Part shown: piece after piece, positions 25,178 to 34,085 of the stretch | Layout: the number at the start of each line of letters is the position of its first letter | Numbering within the stretch: position 1 is the stretch's first letter | Assembly (NCBI RefSeq): GCF_042682915.1 | Contig: NZ_JBHUIW010000005.1 | Location: 1-64,000, forward strand | Reading direction: 5' to 3' | From: Rhodoplanes azumiensis | GTDB taxonomy: Bacteria; Pseudomonadota; Alphaproteobacteria; Rhizobiales; Xanthobacteraceae | DNA length: 64,000 nt | The notes under the pieces: generated by a model | What the model saw: the letters and a program-made list of their open reading frames with translations, nothing else | Database searches by the model: none | Told to the model about the DNA's origin: nothing | Program-made: the position numbers and the translations under genes

Positions 25178-28100
25178 TCACCGCGCTCCCGCATGTGCGC
25201 GCAGCCTCGCCACCGTCGCTTCGAGGCCCGTCCAGGCCGGCCGCTCCGGCGCGAAGCGGCCGCGGACGTAACGCACGATCTCGGCGATCTGCCAGTCGGA
25301 CATGTGATCGGCGAAGGACGGCATGGCGCCGAGCTCGCCGAGGCCTTTCGGGTGGATGCCCTCGAGCATGACCCGCACCACGGTGTCGGGCGTATCGGAT
25401 TGCACGGCCGTCACCAGAGCCAGCGACGGCTTGGTGCCGTAGAGCACCATTCCTTTGCCCGGCTCGTGACAGACCGCACACGCGCCTTCGAACATGCGTC
25501 CGCCCGGCACCGAGACCGGCGATCTCGCGCGCGCCGCCGCGGCGGCCTCGCGGGCCGCGGCCAGCGCATCGATCTCGGCCGCGCTCTTCGGCGCGTCACC
25601 GAGCGCGGCGAGATAATGCGCCATCGCACGAATGTCGGCGTCGGGCAGCACCTTCAGCTCGGCGACGATCGGCGCCATCGGACCGGCCGCGGCGCCGTGG
25701 TGGCGCGACCAGCCGGTGCGTAGATAATCATAATACGCCGTCTCGTCCCACGGCACCGGCGCTCGGTTCGCGCTGTTCAAGGCCGGCGCCTCCCAGCCTT
25801 CCGCGACGCCGCCCGCGAAGCGGCGGGTGCCGGTCTCCTCGGCGCCCAGAAGATTGCGCGGCGTGTGGCAGGCCGAGCAATGGCCGAGCCCTTCGACCAG
25901 ATAGAAGCCACGGTTCCACAGCTCGGACTTGGCCGGATCGGGCGTGAACGGCGCCGCCTTGTGGAACATCGTGTTCCAGAACGCCATCAACCAGCGCTGG
26001 TTGAACGGGAACTCGAACTCCGGCGCCGGCGTCGCGTTGCGCACCGCCGGCACCGACATCAGATAGGCGTAGAGCGCCTGCAGGTCGGCGTCGGTCGTCT
26101 TCGCATACGACGTGTACGGGAAGGCCGGATAGAGGTGGCGGCCATCGCGGTGCAGGCCCTCGCGCATCGCCCGCTCGAACGCCGGATAGGACCAGGCGCC
26201 GATACCGGTCTCGACATCCGGGGTGATGTTGGTCGTGGTGATCACGCCGAACGGCGTGTCGAGCCGCAGGCCGCCGGCGAGCGGCGCGCCGCCCTCCGCC
26301 GTATGGCAGACGAAGCAGGCGCCCAGATGCGCGAGCACGCGGCCGCGCTCGATGGTCGCCGCCGAGAACACCGACGGGTCGGGCCGCGCGATCGGCGCGA
26401 TGGCCGCGCGCCACGGCGACGTCATCACGCCGAGCGAGCCGATCGCCCCGACCGCCGCGGCGACCAGCGGCCACACGATCGTCCGCAGCCGCGACGGCTT
26501 CGCTGCGGTCGCGACGGGTGGCAGACACGGCGCTGCGGCCGCCGGCGCCGGCGGGGCGACGCCGGCGGCGCGCAGGCCCGCGAGCACACGCTCGGGCGTG
26601 AGCGGCAGCTCGCGAAAGCGGACCCCGGTCGCATCGTAGACCGCGTTGACGATGGCGGCGGCGCTCGGCACCGAGGCGGACTCGCCGACGCCGAGCGGGT
26701 CGTCGTTGGGCCGCTCCACCATCATCACGTCGATCGGCGGCAGCTCGGGGAAGGTCAGGAGCGGATAGGCGCCCCACTCGCGGCTCGCCACCGCGACGTC
26801 CGAGAACGTCACCTCCTCCTTCAGCACCCGGCTCGTCGACTGGATGACGTTGCCCTGGATCTGATGGCGCACACCGTCCGGATTGATCATCAGGCCGGAG
26901 TCCTGGCCGACCGTGACCTTGCTGACCGCGACCTCGCCGGTCGTCGTGTCGACGGCGACGTCCGCGACCCAGGCGGCCCAGGCGGCGCCGTAACCGGGGA
27001 ACTTCGAGTGCACGTAGAGCGCATAGGCGAAGCCGCGGCCGCGCCGGATGCCGTTCTCGTCCTCGCGCAGCCGGGCGCCGACATGCGGCTCCCAGTTCGC
27101 GCGGTCGGCGAGCTGCTCGACCAGATCACGAGCGCGCTCGTCCTTCAGGTAGCGCAGCCGATATTCGATCGGGTCGACGCCGGCCTTCTCGGCCAGCTCG
27201 TCGATGTAGCACTCGTGCGCGAAGGTGTTGGGCAGCGCCGAGACGCCGCGCAGCCAGGAGGCGCGCACGATCGGAGCCATGTCGTGACAGACGACGCGCT
27301 TGTTGGCGAAGTCGTAGGGGCCGATGGCGGTGCGGTCGCCCATCTGCGCCACCATCGGGGTCGGCGCGACCTTGCCGGTGAGCAGGAGCGGCAGGGTGTG
27401 GCAGACGTTGGAGGGATAGCGCGTCTGGAAGTCGTAGGCCGCGACCGAGCCGTCGGCGTTCAGGCCGCCGTCGACCGTCATCACCTGGCCGGCACCCTTC
27501 GGTTCCCAGGCGTGCTCCTGATCACGGGTGAGCTGCACCCGAACCGGCTTGCCGACCGCGCGCGCGAGCAGCGCCGCGTCGGCCGTCACGTCGTCGGCAC
27601 AGTTGCGGCCGTAGCACCCGGCCGCCTCCATCCTGATCACTTCGACGGCGCTCTCCGGCAGGTCGAGCAGGTTGGCGAGGTCGCGCCGCAGCGGAACCGG
27701 GTTCTGCGTGCCGGACCATACGCGCAGCCGCCCGTCCGAAACCTCGGCGACCGCGCAGGACGGGCCGATCGAGGCGTGCATGTGATAGGGCCACACATAG
27801 GTGCGCTGCAGCCGCGCGGCCGCGCCGGCGATCGCCGCATCGACGTCGCCCTGGTCGAGCAGCAGGCGCGGCGTCGAGGGATTCGCCGTGATGGTCGTCG
27901 CGAGATCGCCCATGTCGGGGAGCTTCGGGGTCGGCTTCCACACGACCCGCAGGGCCCGCATCGCGGCCTCGGCGTTCTCCTCGCGCTCGGCGACGACGCC
28001 GACGAAGTCGCCGATCACCACCACGGCGACGATCCCGGAGATGTGCGCGATCGAACCCTCGTCCACGCTGATCAGGCTGGTGCCGACGAAATCGCCTGCG

Positions 28101-28834
28101 TCGACGCCCGCATAGGGCGGCCGCACCACCCGGCCGTGCAGCATGCCGGGCAGCCGCATGTCGTGCACGAAGACGAGCCCGCCGGTCGCCTTTGCCGGAA
28201 TGTCGACGCGCGGCTGCGAGCGGCCGACGATGCGGTGCTCGGACACAGGTTTCACCGGCACGTCGTCGGCCAGCGCCAGCACGATGCGATCGTCGCCGAT
28301 CAGCTCGCCGTAGGTGACGAAACGGTTGTCGCGCAGCACCGCCGCGTCATCCGCCGCGCGCACCACCTCGTCGTGGCCCGGCGCGGCCGATCGGCGCCGC
28401 ACCACGCCATCCTCGACCACCAGATCGGCCACCGGCACGCCGAGCTTTTCGGCAGCGCGCGCGACCAGGGCGTGCCGCGCCTGGGCGGCCGCGCGCCGCA
28501 AGGGCGGCGCCGTGATCTGGATCGTCTCGCTGGCGATGGTCGGCCCCTGGTCGGGGGTCAGCGCGGTGTCGCCGAGCACCATCGCGACGCGCGCGAAGCC
28601 GACGTCGAGCTCTTCCGCCACGATCTGGGCGAGCGCCGTGCGGATGCCGGTGCCGAGATCGACATGCCCGTTGAACGCCGTGACGGCGCCCGACGCCTCG
28701 ACGATCACGAACGGCTCGAGCGTTTCGGGATCGGCCGTCGCAGGATCCCTGACGCCGGCCGGGGGCGCGACCACGGCGAGGCAGCCGCGCCGCGTCAGAT
28801 AGTCGGTTCGGGTGAGGCCCTGGGGCTGCAGCAT
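25178..28834 (-). CDS. nicB: Nicotinate dehydrogenase subunit B (molybdopterin plus triheme cytochrome c)
   Basis: A 1218-residue fusion. Residues 1 to about 760 are an aldehyde-oxidase/xanthine-dehydrogenase-type molybdopterin-binding domain (early GHVDLGTGIRTALAQIVAEEL). Next comes a likely membrane segment near residues 780-803 (IVWPLVAAAVGAIGSLGVM). The remainder contains three heme-binding CXXCH motifs: CFVCH near 840, CSACH near 987 and CAVCH near 1118. This is the architecture of Pseudomonas NicB, which passes electrons to the respiratory chain instead of NAD. With NicA it hydroxylates nicotinate to 6-hydroxynicotinate. The ATG overlaps the nicA stop by one base. Confidence 0.92.
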   Translation of the reverse strand: MLQPQGLTRTDYLTRRGCLAVVAPPAGVRDPATADPETLEPFVIVEASGAVTAFNGHVDLGTGIRTALAQIVAEELDVGFARVAMVLGDTALTPDQGPTIASETIQITAPPLRRAAAQARHALVARAAEKLGVPVADLVVEDGVVRRRSAAPGHDEVVRAADDAAVLRDNRFVTYGELIGDDRIVLALADDVPVKPVSEHRIVGRSQPRVDIPAKATGGLVFVHDMRLPGMLHGRVVRPPYAGVDAGDFVGTSLISVDEGSIAHISGIVAVVVIGDFVGVVAEREENAEAAMRALRVVWKPTPKLPDMGDLATTITANPSTPRLLLDQGDVDAAIAGAAARLQRTYVWPYHMHASIGPSCAVAEVSDGRLRVWSGTQNPVPLRRDLANLLDLPESAVEVIRMEAAGCYGRNCADDVTADAALLARAVGKPVRVQLTRDQEHAWEPKGAGQVMTVDGGLNADGSVAAYDFQTRYPSNVCHTLPLLLTGKVAPTPMVAQMGDRTAIGPYDFANKRVVCHDMAPIVRASWLRGVSALPNTFAHECYIDELAEKAGVDPIEYRLRYLKDERARDLVEQLADRANWEPHVGARLREDENGIRRGRGFAYALYVHSKFPGYGAAWAAWVADVAVDTTTGEVAVSKVTVGQDSGLMINPDGVRHQIQGNVIQSTSRVLKEEVTFSDVAVASREWGAYPLLTFPELPPIDVMMVERPNDDPLGVGESASVPSAAAIVNAVYDATGVRFRELPLTPERVLAGLRAAGVAPPAPAAAAPCLPPVATAAKPSRLRTIVWPLVAAAVGAIGSLGVMTSPWRAAIAPIARPDPSVFSAATIERGRVLAHLGACFVCHTAEGGAPLAGGLRLDTPFGVITTTNITPDVETGIGAWSYPAFERAMREGLHRDGRHLYPAFPYTSYAKTTDADLQALYAYLMSVPAVRNATPAPEFEFPFNQRWLMAFWNTMFHKAAPFTPDPAKSELWNRGFYLVEGLGHCSACHTPRNLLGAEETGTRRFAGGVAEGWEAPALNSANRAPVPWDETAYYDYLRTGWSRHHGAAAGPMAPIVAELKVLPDADIRAMAHYLAALGDAPKSAAEIDALAAAREAAAAARARSPVSVPGGRMFEGACAVCHEPGKGMVLYGTKPSLALVTAVQSDTPDTVVRVMLEGIHPKGLGELGAMPSFADHMSDWQIAEIVRYVRGRFAPERPAWTGLEATVARLRAHAGAR

Positions 28835-29346
28835 CAGCGCCCGCCCCGCTCGGCATCGCGCCGTTGCGCACCGACATGCGCGACGGCGCGCCGCACTGCG
28901 GCGAGGATCTCCACATGCGTGCCGCAGCGGCAGAGATTGTAACGAAGCGCCTCGCGGATCTGCTCTTCCGTCGGCTCCGGATCGGATTCGACGAGCGCCG
29001 CCGTCGTCATGATCATGCCGTTGAGGCAGTAGCCGCATTGTGCGCCGGCCATCTCGACGAAGGCCTGCTGAACCGGATGCAGTGCGTCCGGCCCGCCCAG
29101 TCCTTCCAGTGTCGTGATGCTGCGGCCCGCGACGTCGCCGATATGCAGCACGCAGGCGCGCGCCGCGACGCCGTCGACCAACACGGTGCAGCTCCCGCAT
29201 TCGCCGAGACCGCAGCCGAACTTCGGCCCGTTGAGGCCGAGATCGTTGCGCAACACCGTCAGCAGTGGCGTCGTCGCCGGCAGCGCCAGCGCGTGCGTGG
29301 TGCCGTTGACGCTGAGCGTGATGGTGTCGTCGCGGGTCGTCGTCAT
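28834..29346 (-). CDS. nicA: Nicotinate dehydrogenase subunit A (2x[2Fe-2S])
   Basis: A 170-residue small subunit of the molybdenum hydroxylase. The plant-ferredoxin-like cluster ligands are C45, C50, C53 and C65; the second cluster ligands are C104, C107, C139 and C141 (QCGYC and LCRCG). It relays electrons from the Mo centre of NicB to its hemes. The ATG at 29346 places the first domain correctly, and the gene is translationally coupled to nicB. A 24-bp near-perfect palindrome lies about 50 bp upstream. Confidence 0.93.
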   Translation of the reverse strand: MTTTRDDTITLSVNGTTHALALPATTPLLTVLRNDLGLNGPKFGCGLGECGSCTVLVDGVAARACVLHIGDVAGRSITTLEGLGGPDALHPVQQAFVEMAGAQCGYCLNGMIMTTAALVESDPEPTEEQIREALRYNLCRCGTHVEILAAVRRAVAHVGAQRRDAERGGR

Positions 29347-29393
29347 CGGGCGGCAGTCCCGGGCGGGCACGTGCGGCGGGAGCCGTCCCGCCG

Positions 29394-29417
29394 TTTTCAT
29401 TCGTATACTAATGAAAA
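29394..29417. promoter_or_regulatory. Putative operator upstream of nicAB
   Basis: A 24-bp inverted repeat with 8-base arms TTTTCATT/AATGAAAA around CGTATACT; 22 of 24 bases are symmetric. Read on the minus strand the core is ATTAGTATACGAAT, the same family as GTTAGTGTACTAAC. It is the longest palindrome in the island. Confidence 0.65.
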
Positions 29418-29583
29418 AGCCGGCCGTGCGCGACTGTTTGTTCGCAGTCGTCCTGCCGTCTTTGGCGGCAGTGATTCGAGGGTCTTCGGCGCTGCAGCGC
29501 GGCGAGACGCGCTGCATTGCAGCGTCGCGAGGCAGCCGACGCTCAGCGAACGGGCATCGACGAGGCGGCCGTGCGAGACCCGA

Positions 29584-31638
29584 TCAGGCCGAGGCCTCCC
29601 GGGTTTCGCCGATCGTGAAGCCCGAAAAGTCCGCCGCGATCCGGGCGGCCGCTTCGAGGTCCGGGGCAGAGCTCGCGTGAATCACGAACAACGGATCGCC
29701 GCGGCCGATGGTGTCGCCGACCCGGGCGCGAAGATCGATGCCGGCGCTCTTGTCGAGCGGCGCCCCCGCCACCCGGGCGATGCCGGCGACCGCGAAGCCG
29801 TCGATGTCGGCGACGACGCCGGGCCGCGACGCGACGACCGTGTGGGTCAGCCGCCCCGGCCGCACCGGCTCGCGGGCCCCCTGGGCCTGGATGATCCGGT
29901 CCAGCGCCTCGCGCGCGGCGCCGGAAGCGAGCAACTCCTCGGCGCGGCGACGCGCCACGTCACGGTCGCGGAGCGCCGGATCCCAGGCGAGAATACGGCT
30001 GGCGAAATGCAGCACCTTGTCGCGCAGATCGCCGGGCGCTTCGGGATTGCTCTCCAGCACCCAGATCACGTCACGCGCCTCGAGTGCCGGGCCGATGCCG
30101 CGGCCGATCGGTGCCGTGCCGTCGGTCGGCACCGCCTCGACCGACAGACCGAGCCCTTCACCGACCCGCTCGAACAGCCGCGCCAGCGTGGTCGCCTCGA
30201 CCAAGCTCTTGATTCTCGCGCGCGGACCATAGGGGAGATCGACGACCACATGGGTCGCGCCGGCGGCGAGCTTCTTCGACAGGATCGAGGCGACCGACCA
30301 GCGCGTCGACTCGAGACCGAGCGGGCGCGTGATCGCGTTCATCACGTCGTCGAGGGTCGAATGGTTGAGCCGCCCGTTCCAGGCGATGCAGCCACGCGCC
30401 GTCCCGACCACCCGACGGACGTCCTCGACATCGAGATCGACACGCGCCAGCGTCTCCATCGCGTCCGCCGTGCCGGCCGCCGACGTGATGGCGCGCGAGG
30501 AGGTCTTCGGGATCGCGAGTCCGTGCGCGGAGACGATCGGCACCAGCACCATGGTGACGCGCGAGCCCGGGATACCGCCCATCGAATGCTTGTCGGCGAC
30601 GATCGGCTCGCCCCACGCGATCCGCGCCGCGAAGCGTGCCCGCACCTTGGCGAGCGCCAGCACCTCGTCGTCGTCGAGCCCGCGGTCGGCCGCGACGAGA
30701 AACCCCGCCACCTCGCTGTCGGGATACCGCCCTTCGACGATGTCGCCGACGACGCGCGCGTACTCGGCCTCGTCGAGCGAACCGCCGCGGATTTTCTTGC
30801 GCAAGGCGGTGCGGCTCGCCGGGGTCGGCGTGCGGGTGAGAACGACCGGTGTCCCTTCCGGCAGGCCGAGCCTGTCGAACACCTCGCGGGTGAGTGCGAC
30901 GGCATCGGGAGCCACGACGCCGGGCTCCGCGATCGCCACCTCGGCCCTGATGCTGCGCCCCCGCGCGGCGAGGTCGATGCGGCCGGGGCCGAGATAGTCG
31001 TCGGCCCGCACCACCGCGGAGTCGCGCGGCAGCACCGCGATCGCCCGCTGGCCGGCCGCGATCGGCAGACGCTCGAGCCGCAGTCGCACCGTCTGGGCCT
31101 CCAGGGCCGCGACGAACCGCTCGATCCCGACTGCCGGGGTCGAGTTGTTCGCGACTCGCACCACGGCCGCACCCTCGGGGAACGGCGGCGTCGTGCGGTC
31201 GAGCCGCGCCCTGATCACGTCGACGCTCTCCCGCCCGCGCGCGGCGAGACGCCGGGCGAGAACGTCGGGCGGCGCCGTGATCTCGACGACGACGAGATCG
31301 GGCAGGCGGGCGAGCAGCTCTCCCACCACGGCGCGCGACCCGTTGGCGACGACGTGGACGCCGCGGGCGAGATCGTCGAGACAACGCACCGGTACGCCGT
31401 AGCGAAGCCCGTGCGCCGCCCAGTCGATCAGGAAAGCACCCGCCCCTTTCATCGCCGCGAAGGTCGCGTCGTCGACGGCCTCGTGCGCCTCGCCGCCGGC
31501 ATCCGCCGGCCGCGTGATCACGCGACGGGCGAAAGCGAATCGCCCCGTGTTCGCGAGCGCGGCGCGCGCACCATCGAGCAGCGTGTCCTTGCCGGATCCG
31601 CTCGGCCCGACGACGAAGAAGAGAAGGCCCGGGGTCAT
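29584..31638 (-). CDS. Fusion: ribose-1,5-bisphosphokinase (PhnN) :: AMP-phosphorylase-type nucleotide phosphorylase
   Basis: A 684-residue two-domain protein. Residues 1-183 are PhnN-like, with P-loop GPSGSGKD at 11-18 and the NGSRAV segment at 100-105; PhnN makes PRPP from ribose-1,5-bisphosphate and ATP. Residues 185-684 match archaeal-type AMP phosphorylase rather than plain thymidine phosphorylase. They carry the extra N-terminal domain, then DKHSMGGIPG at 349-358 and KTSSRAITSAAGT at 378-390. AMP phosphorylases release the base and ribose-1,5-bisphosphate, exactly the kinase substrate. The gene follows nadC by 14 bp and precedes nicAB, so nicotinate mononucleotide is the proposed substrate (inference). 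No stop or frameshift separates the domains. Confidence 0.85.
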   Translation of the reverse strand: MTPGLLFFVVGPSGSGKDTLLDGARAALANTGRFAFARRVITRPADAGGEAHEAVDDATFAAMKGAGAFLIDWAAHGLRYGVPVRCLDDLARGVHVVANGSRAVVGELLARLPDLVVVEITAPPDVLARRLAARGRESVDVIRARLDRTTPPFPEGAAVVRVANNSTPAVGIERFVAALEAQTVRLRLERLPIAAGQRAIAVLPRDSAVVRADDYLGPGRIDLAARGRSIRAEVAIAEPGVVAPDAVALTREVFDRLGLPEGTPVVLTRTPTPASRTALRKKIRGGSLDEAEYARVVGDIVEGRYPDSEVAGFLVAADRGLDDDEVLALAKVRARFAARIAWGEPIVADKHSMGGIPGSRVTMVLVPIVSAHGLAIPKTSSRAITSAAGTADAMETLARVDLDVEDVRRVVGTARGCIAWNGRLNHSTLDDVMNAITRPLGLESTRWSVASILSKKLAAGATHVVVDLPYGPRARIKSLVEATTLARLFERVGEGLGLSVEAVPTDGTAPIGRGIGPALEARDVIWVLESNPEAPGDLRDKVLHFASRILAWDPALRDRDVARRRAEELLASGAAREALDRIIQAQGAREPVRPGRLTHTVVASRPGVVADIDGFAVAGIARVAGAPLDKSAGIDLRARVGDTIGRGDPLFVIHASSAPDLEAAARIAADFSGFTIGETREASA

Positions 31639-31652
31639 CGCTGCCCGCCCGT

Positions 31653-32486
31653 TCACGCCTCGTCGAGACCGATGTCGACGGCCGGGGCCGCCTGGGTGAT
31701 CTTGCTGGTGGAGATGTAGTCGACGCCGGTCTCGGCGATCGCCTTGATGGTGTCGAGCCGAATGCCGCCCGAGGCCTCCAGAGGAACGCGCCCGCCGACC
31801 AGCGCCACCGCCTTGGCCATGTCGGGGCACGACATGTTGTCGAGCATGATCACGTCGGCGCCGGCGGCCAGCGCCTCGGAAACCTGCTCCAGCCGGTCGC
31901 ACTCGACCTCGATCTTGGTCAGCGTCGGGAGCTTCGTCTTGGCGCGCGCGACGGCCGGCGCGATGCCACCGCACACTGCGATGTGGTTGTCCTTGATCAT
32001 CACGCCGTTGTCGAGGCCGAGCCTATGGTTGAGCCCGCCGCCGCAGGTGACGGCGTGCTTCTCGATCATACGAAGCCCCGGCGTGGTCTTGCGGGTGTCG
32101 ATCAGGCGGGCCTTGGTGTGCGAGATCATCGCGACGTAGCGGGCCGTCTCGGTGGCGATCGCAGACATGTGCTGGACGATGTTGAGCGCGGTGCGCTCGC
32201 CGGTGAGGATGCCGCGCGCCGGCCCCTTCACGGTCATCAGGATCGCGCCCGTCCCGACGACGTCGCCGTCCTTCACCTTCACGTCGATCGCGAGCCGCGG
32301 CTCGTAGCGCCGGAACACGGCGGCCGCGATCTCGATGCCGGCGACCGTCATCGGCTGGCGGGCGTTCATGGCGAAATGCCCCTCCTCGTCCGGCTCGATC
32401 ATGGTCTGAGCCGTGAGGTCGCAGTAGCCGATGTCCTCGGTCAGCCAGAGATCGATCAGACGCGCGACGGCGAAGCTGTCGTACAT
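31653..32486 (-). CDS. nadC: Nicotinate-nucleotide pyrophosphorylase (quinolinate phosphoribosyltransferase)
   Basis: A 277-residue NadC. Substrate-binding motifs are complete: TRKTTPGLR at 131-139, GGGLNHR at 149-155 and KDNH at 165-168, with the C-terminal LEASGGI phosphate-binding strand. It converts quinolinate and PRPP to nicotinate mononucleotide, CO2 and pyrophosphate. The NHR and KDNH motifs exclude the NadC-like ModD proteins of molybdate operons. No nadA or nadB lies nearby. Instead it sits between an ABC importer and the fused phosphorylase/kinase, which points to a catabolic role for imported quinolinate. Confidence 0.92.
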   Translation of the reverse strand: MYDSFAVARLIDLWLTEDIGYCDLTAQTMIEPDEEGHFAMNARQPMTVAGIEIAAAVFRRYEPRLAIDVKVKDGDVVGTGAILMTVKGPARGILTGERTALNIVQHMSAIATETARYVAMISHTKARLIDTRKTTPGLRMIEKHAVTCGGGLNHRLGLDNGVMIKDNHIAVCGGIAPAVARAKTKLPTLTKIEVECDRLEQVSEALAAGADVIMLDNMSCPDMAKAVALVGGRVPLEASGGIRLDTIKAIAETGVDYISTSKITQAAPAVDIGLDEA

Positions 32487-32585
32487 GGTCGGGCCTTTCG
32501 GTTCACTCTGCGTCGGCGGGGTGCACGGCCGTTCGATCCTCCTGCGCCACGCGCAGCGAAGAAACCGGACGGCCGACGTGAGGGG

Positions 32586-33314
32586 TCAATGGCGCCATGC
32601 CCGGTCGAGCATCAGCAGCAGCGCGTTGACGACGAGCGCGACCACGGCGAGCAGCAACGCGACGGCGAGCACGGTCGGCATCTCGCCGCGCTCCATCGCA
32701 TGCATGACCATGTAGCCGAGCCCGTTGCGCGAGGCGAACATCTCGCCGATCAGCACGCCGAGCAGGCAGAGCGAGACGCCGAGCCGCGCCCCGGTGATCA
32801 CCTCGGGCAGGATCGCCGGCAGCACCACGGTGAGCGACGTCTGCCAGGGCGTCAACCCCATCACGGCGGCGCTGCGGCGATAGACCGGCTTCATCTGGAG
32901 AATCGCGTTCATGGTGAACAGCGTCAACGGGATCATCCCGTGCATGATGCCGAAGGCGATGCGCGCCGAGATGCCGAGACCGAAGATCAGAAGCACGACG
33001 GGATAGAGCGTCACCTTGGGCAGCGAGTAGAGGTTGACCAGGATCGGCTCCGACACGGCGCCCGCCGTCCGGTTCATCCCGAGCAGGATGCCGAGCGCGA
33101 TGCCGCCGACGGTCGAAAGCACCACCGCGACCGCGAAGGCGCGCGCCGTCTCGCTCGCCTGCGACCAGAACTCGGCCTCGCCGAACAGTCCGAAGAGGCG
33201 CCACAGCGTCGTCACCGGCGACGGCAGGCCGCTGTTCGCGACGACGAGATGCAGCCCCTCCCAGGCGAGCAGCAGCACACAGAACACGGCGGCGGGGCCG
33301 AGCACGTTCTTCAT
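32586..33314 (-). CDS. ABC transporter permease (NitT/TauT type), second subunit
   Basis: A 242-residue membrane protein with about six hydrophobic helices and the cytoplasmic EAA-type loop (YRRSAAVMGLTPWQTSLTVVLPAILPEVITGARLGVS). It belongs to the SsuC/TauC/NitT permease group, which commonly imports sulfonates, nitrate, or small aromatic or heterocyclic anions. It follows the other permease by 16 bp and precedes nadC by 99 bp. Two different permeases imply a heterodimeric channel. Confidence 0.9.
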   Translation of the reverse strand: MKNVLGPAAVFCVLLLAWEGLHLVVANSGLPSPVTTLWRLFGLFGEAEFWSQASETARAFAVAVVLSTVGGIALGILLGMNRTAGAVSEPILVNLYSLPKVTLYPVVLLIFGLGISARIAFGIMHGMIPLTLFTMNAILQMKPVYRRSAAVMGLTPWQTSLTVVLPAILPEVITGARLGVSLCLLGVLIGEMFASRNGLGYMVMHAMERGEMPTVLAVALLLAVVALVVNALLLMLDRAWRH

Positions 33315-33330
33315 CCGGACGCTCCCGCCG

Positions 33331-34080
33331 TCATCGCCGCAACCGCGCCTGCAGGCGCTTGTCGACCGCGTCGAGCGCCGTGTTGACCATCGTGACGAGC
33401 AGCACGATGAGCAGCATCAGCCCGTACATCTCGCGATTGTTGAAGTTGTTGTAGGCGTAAGCGATCGCGTACCCCATGCCGGCACCGGACAGGATGAACT
33501 CCGACGCGATGACGCCGATGAAGGCGTAGGCGACCGAGAGCTTCACGCCGGTGAACAGGTACGGCATCGCGGCCGGCAGGCTGATCTTGAACGCGCGCTC
33601 CACCGGCCCCATGCGCATGATCAGCGCCGTCTTGCCGAGCACCCGCGGGATGCGATCGAGCCCGGTCAGGGTCGCCGAGATCATGGCGACGACGGCGAGC
33701 AGCACTGCGATCGCGACGATCGCGGCCGGCCCGACGCCGAACAGGATGATGAAGACCGGATAGAACATGAAGGTCGGCACGGCGTAGTAGCTGGCGAGCA
33801 GCGGCTCGACGGCGCTGCGCACCAACGGCAGCGCGTGGATGACGGCGCCGATCAGGAAGCCGAGCACGACCGCGAGGACCGCGGCGGCCACGACGCTGCG
33901 CAGGCTCACCAGGATGTCCTTCCGATGCGTGCCGGAGACCAGGATGTCCCACAGGCTCGTCGCCATGGCCGACGGCGGGATCATCACGGAGGCCGGGATC
34001 CAGTCGATCCGGCAGGCGAGCTCCAGCGCACCCACGGCGAGCGCGACGACGAGAAGCCTGATCCAGCCTTCGCGTGTCAT
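33331..34080 (-). CDS. ABC transporter permease (NitT/TauT type), first subunit
   Basis: A 249-residue permease with a signal-anchor-like first helix (WIRLLVVALAVGALELA) and the EAA loop FKISLPAAMPYLFTGVKLSVAYA. The start at 34080 places the first helix normally; the longer open frame runs through the ATPase gene. It partners with the following permease. Confidence 0.9.
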   Translation of the reverse strand: MTREGWIRLLVVALAVGALELACRIDWIPASVMIPPSAMATSLWDILVSGTHRKDILVSLRSVVAAAVLAVVLGFLIGAVIHALPLVRSAVEPLLASYYAVPTFMFYPVFIILFGVGPAAIVAIAVLLAVVAMISATLTGLDRIPRVLGKTALIMRMGPVERAFKISLPAAMPYLFTGVKLSVAYAFIGVIASEFILSGAGMGYAIAYAYNNFNNREMYGLMLLIVLLVTMVNTALDAVDKRLQARLRR

Positions 34081-34085
34081 CGCGA

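Noticed and set aside
25865..28942. Very long open frame on the plus strand opposite nicB
   Set aside because: It is an antisense shadow of nicB in high-GC DNA: its translation is His/Arg/Ala-rich with no domain, while nicB on the other strand has complete motifs.
30000..31100. Thymidine phosphorylase (deoA) as the name for the C-terminal domain of the fusion
   Set aside because: The DKHSxGGxPG and KTSSRAITSxAGT motifs and the extra N-terminal domain fit AMP phosphorylase, and the attached PhnN domain needs ribose-1,5-bisphosphate, which deoA does not make.
28864..31719. Long open frame on the plus strand opposite the PhnN::phosphorylase fusion and nicA
   Set aside because: Low-complexity Arg/Ala/Asp-rich translation spanning two real genes on the opposite strand; typical GC-rich artefact.
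31653..32486. ModD (NadC-like protein of molybdate operons), considered because a molybdenum enzyme is nearby
   Set aside because: The complete TRKTTPGLR, GGGLNHR and KDNH motifs are those of genuine NadC, and no mod transport genes are present.
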